From contig JAFGKN010000256.1 in NCBI GenBank assembly GCA_016928605.1, positions 1-7,485 of the forward strand: 7,485 nt of DNA. The letters are read 5' to 3'. Shown piece by piece: positions 5,433-7,485 of this stretch. This stretch comes from Planctomycetota bacterium (lineage in GTDB: Bacteria > Planctomycetota > UBA8108). The position numbers and the translations under genes are program-made. Positions within the stretch are counted from its first letter, which is position 1. Every line of letters begins with the position of its first letter. The notes beneath the pieces were generated by a model that worked only from the letters and a program-made list of their open reading frames with translations, did no database searches and was not told the origin of the DNA.

Positions 5433-7327
5433 GCCGCATCGTCCTCCTCTACATCCTCTGCATCCTCCTCCCCGGAGCCGTGCTCTCCGCGCTGGCCTTC
5501 CGTCTCGCCGCGCGCGAGCGGGATGACGCCGAGCGCTCGATCGCGCGGCGGCTCGAGGAGGCGGCCGCCAGCTGCGCCCGTCCGGCCGAGAGTGCCCTGG
5601 CCGCGGCGGGCGCGAGGGCGAATGCGATGCTCGATGCGGCTCTGAGCGAGGAGACTCCGGACGACACCGCGGAGGACGACGCGCTCGTCGCGTTCTGCTC
5701 GCCGGGCGGCGCCATCCGCTGGACGCGCGATGCGCCGGTGACGTCAAGCGAAGACCTCGCCGCCAGCGAGGATGAGCTGCGCTGCTTCCGGCTCTCCATC
5801 GAGGGGGGCGAGAGCTACGAGCTGGCGGTGGGGGACGCGGCGCGCGCGATCGACGCCTACGCCTTCTACCTCCCCCGCATCCGGGCTCCGTCGCTCCGCG
5901 CGCAGCTCCGCTTCCGCGTCGCGAGGGCCGCGCTGGCGGATGGACAGACGCCGCTGGCCACCGCCATCCTGCGCGGACTCGTGAACGAGGCGCGGGGCTT
6001 CTTCACCGAGGAAGGTTTGCCCGTCGACCTGCTCGCCATGGAGAGGCTTCTCGCGCTCGATCTCATCGATGCGGATGCACGGCGCGATCTGGCGGAGCAG
6101 CTCCGGCGCGAGCACCGCCGCTGGCCGACCGCTCTGCTCGAGCACATCGCGCGCCGCGGCGCGCTCGTCGATCCCGATCTCGAACGCATCCTCGCCGAGC
6201 GCGCGTCCCTCGAGGCGAAGATCCGCCGCCAGCGCGAGCGTCTTCGCCAGGTGGAGGCGGTTCTCGATGGCGAGGACCTCCTCCTCGGCCGGAGCCTCCC
6301 CTCCGGCGACCTGGCCGTCGCGCGCGCCCTCATCGAGTGGCCTTCCTTCGTCCTCGACGGCGAGTGGGACGTGGAGATCGAAACCGAAGAGGCCCCGCGC
6401 ACGTCGCCGCCGCCGGGCGCGATCGATCGGCCCCTGCGGATCGACGGCGGCGCCCCGATCGTCGCTCGGCTGCGTCTCACCGCGCGGGCCTACGACGAGG
6501 AGATCGCGCGCGCGGAGCGGATCTGGACCTTCGGCTGCGTCCTCGTCGCCTTCACGATCCTGCTGACCCTGGCGGGAGGATTCGCGCTCCTGCGGATCCT
6601 GATCCGCGAGCGGCGGCTGACGTTGCTCCGCGCGCGGCTCCTCGCGAATGTGTCGCACGAGCTGAAGAGCCCGGTGACGTCCATCCGCATGTTCAGCGAG
6701 ATGCTCGCCGAGGATCCGCTCGATGACACGCGCACGCGCCGTTTCGGAAAGCTCCTGCGCGCCGAGAGCCTGCGGCTCGGCCAGCTCATCGAGAACCTGC
6801 TCGACTTCTCGCGGCTCGGCCGCAAGGAGGTCGACCTCGAGATGGAGCCGGTCGACGTCGCCGGGGTGCTCCACCGCGTGGCCGAGGGCTTCGGCTACCG
6901 CGCGCGCGAGAAGGGCATCGCCTTCGAGATCAACCTGCCGGATGCCGAGCGGCCGGCGCCGAGCGACGAACGGCTGGTGACGGTGGCCAGCGCACCGGCG
7001 ATCGAGCGCATCGCGCTCAACCTGCTCGACAACGCGCTCAAGTACCGCCGCGCGGAGACGCCGCGCATCCGGCTCTCCGCAAGGCGCGGCGAGCGCTCCG
7101 TCCAGGTCTCCGTGGCCGACAACGGCCCCGGCATTCCAGCGGCCGAGAGGGAGCGCGTGTTCGAGGAGTTCTACCGCGTCCGGTACGATGACTACGCGAT
7201 CCGCGGCTCGGGGCTCGGCCTCGCTCTCGCGCGCCGCCTCGCGCGCAAGATGGGCGGCGAGATCCGCCTCGAGAGCCGCGTGGGAGAGGGGAGCACTTTC
7301 ACCCTCGAGATTCCTCTGAGAGAATGA
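5429..7327 (+). CDS. Membrane sensor histidine kinase with helical extracytoplasmic region, no HAMP
   Basis: This 632-aa kinase has a membrane helix at about 3-24, an extracytoplasmic region of about 340 residues, and a second helix at about 366-388. The sensor region has a TPR-like helical pair (about 137-190), a likely coiled coil (about 251-279) and a membrane-proximal strand-rich part (about 295-350). No PAS, Cache or GAF domain was recognised. Only about 20 residues separate the second helix from the phosphoacceptor His410 in SHELKSP, too few for a HAMP domain. The HATPase part is complete: N-box with Asn531 and Asn535, G1 box D564-N-G-P-G568, F-box around Phe578-Phe581, and G2 box G593-S-G-L-G597. 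It should autophosphorylate on His410 and pass the phosphate to the regulator encoded 21 bp downstream. The start ATG 5429 overlaps the HEAT stop by four bases (ATGA). AAGGAGG at 5406-5412 is 16 bases upstream, rather far, so translational coupling probably matters. Confidence 0.93.
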   Translation: MSRIVLLYILCILLPGAVLSALAFRLAARERDDAERSIARRLEEAAASCARPAESALAAAGARANAMLDAALSEETPDDTAEDDALVAFCSPGGAIRWTRDAPVTSSEDLAASEDELRCFRLSIEGGESYELAVGDAARAIDAYAFYLPRIRAPSLRAQLRFRVARAALADGQTPLATAILRGLVNEARGFFTEEGLPVDLLAMERLLALDLIDADARRDLAEQLRREHRRWPTALLEHIARRGALVDPDLERILAERASLEAKIRRQRERLRQVEAVLDGEDLLLGRSLPSGDLAVARALIEWPSFVLDGEWDVEIETEEAPRTSPPPGAIDRPLRIDGGAPIVARLRLTARAYDEEIARAERIWTFGCVLVAFTILLTLAGGFALLRILIRERRLTLLRARLLANVSHELKSPVTSIRMFSEMLAEDPLDDTRTRRFGKLLRAESLRLGQLIENLLDFSRLGRKEVDLEMEPVDVAGVLHRVAEGFGYRAREKGIAFEINLPDAERPAPSDERLVTVASAPAIERIALNLLDNALKYRRAETPRIRLSARRGERSVQVSVADNGPGIPAAERERVFEEFYRVRYDDYAIRGSGLGLALARRLARKMGGEIRLESRVGEGSTFTLEIPLRE

Positions 7328-7334
7328 CGGCGCC

Positions 7335-7343
7335 GGGAGGAGG
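7335..7343 (+). promoter_or_regulatory. Ribosome-binding site of the response regulator
   Basis: GGGAGGAGG ends five bases before ATG 7349, inside the 21-bp gap after the kinase stop. The strong site suggests the regulator is made at a higher level than the coupled kinase, as is usual for two-component pairs. Confidence 0.85.
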
Positions 7344-7348
7344 TCCAG

Positions 7349-7485
7349 ATGTCGAAGGCCCGCATCCTCGTCGTCGAAGATGATTCCGCGATCCTCGCCG
7401 CGCTGCGGGAGAAGCTGGCGATCGAAGGTTACTCGGCCGCGGTGGCCGAGGATGGCGAAGCAGCGCGCGAGGCTCTCGCGGACGA
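7349..7485 (+). CDS. Response regulator, receiver-domain N-terminus (cut by window end)
   Basis: Only the first 45 codons are present. They read as the start of a CheY-like receiver domain: the hydrophobic first strand (RILVVED, residues 5-11), the acidic cluster Glu10-Asp11-Asp12 that holds Mg2+, the first helix (about 14-27), the EGYSAAVAEDG turn and strand (29-39), and an alanine-rich second helix. The phosphoacceptor Asp, near residue 54 in this family, is just beyond the edge. Its place directly behind the kinase marks it as the cognate partner. The output domain is not visible. OmpR/PhoB-type DNA binding would be the commonest for this gene order, but an NtrC type or a stand-alone receiver cannot be excluded. 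Confidence 0.92.
   Translation, partial: MSKARILVVEDDSAILAALREKLAIEGYSAAVAEDGEAAREALAD

Overview
The window is G+C-rich throughout, with strong G/C preference at third codon positions, and all genes lie on the + strand. The protein types suggest an uncultured Gram-negative bacterium of the Planctomycetota, Acidobacteriota or Myxococcota kind: an FHA protein with planctomycete-style repeats, a large exported HEAT-repeat protein, and a histidine kinase with a helical extracytoplasmic region. The sequence alone does not fix the phylum.

Layout. (1) Positions 1-74 fold like the 3' end of a group II intron: domain V with its two-base bulge, then domain VI with a GCAA loop, a bulged branch-point A and an AT 3' end. 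The rest of the intron lies off the left edge. (2) Positions 79-246 are an uninterrupted array of 28 degenerate hexamers that drifts from GGGAGC-like to NGCCAC-like units and starts at the intron boundary. (3) Positions 304-1992 encode a 562-aa protein with an N-terminal FHA domain, a disordered linker, one membrane segment, and four degenerate ~40-aa units outside the membrane. The long reading frame upstream of 304 is only intron plus repeat sequence. (4) A 143-bp gap holds three copies of a TTTCCAAC-like motif at exact 22-bp spacing. (5) Positions 2136-5432 encode a 1098-aa exported helical-repeat (TPR/HEAT) protein. (6) Its stop overlaps the start of a 632-aa sensor histidine kinase (5429-7327). 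(7) 21 bp later begins a response regulator (7349 onward), cut by the window end.

Reading: the HEAT protein, kinase and regulator form a tight operon, so the HEAT protein is a good candidate for the extracytoplasmic partner of the kinase. The FHA membrane protein, which could read Ser/Thr phosphorylation, lies just upstream in the same direction but may have separate transcription. Specific functions are inference. No named gene could be recognised with confidence, so gene symbols are left empty.
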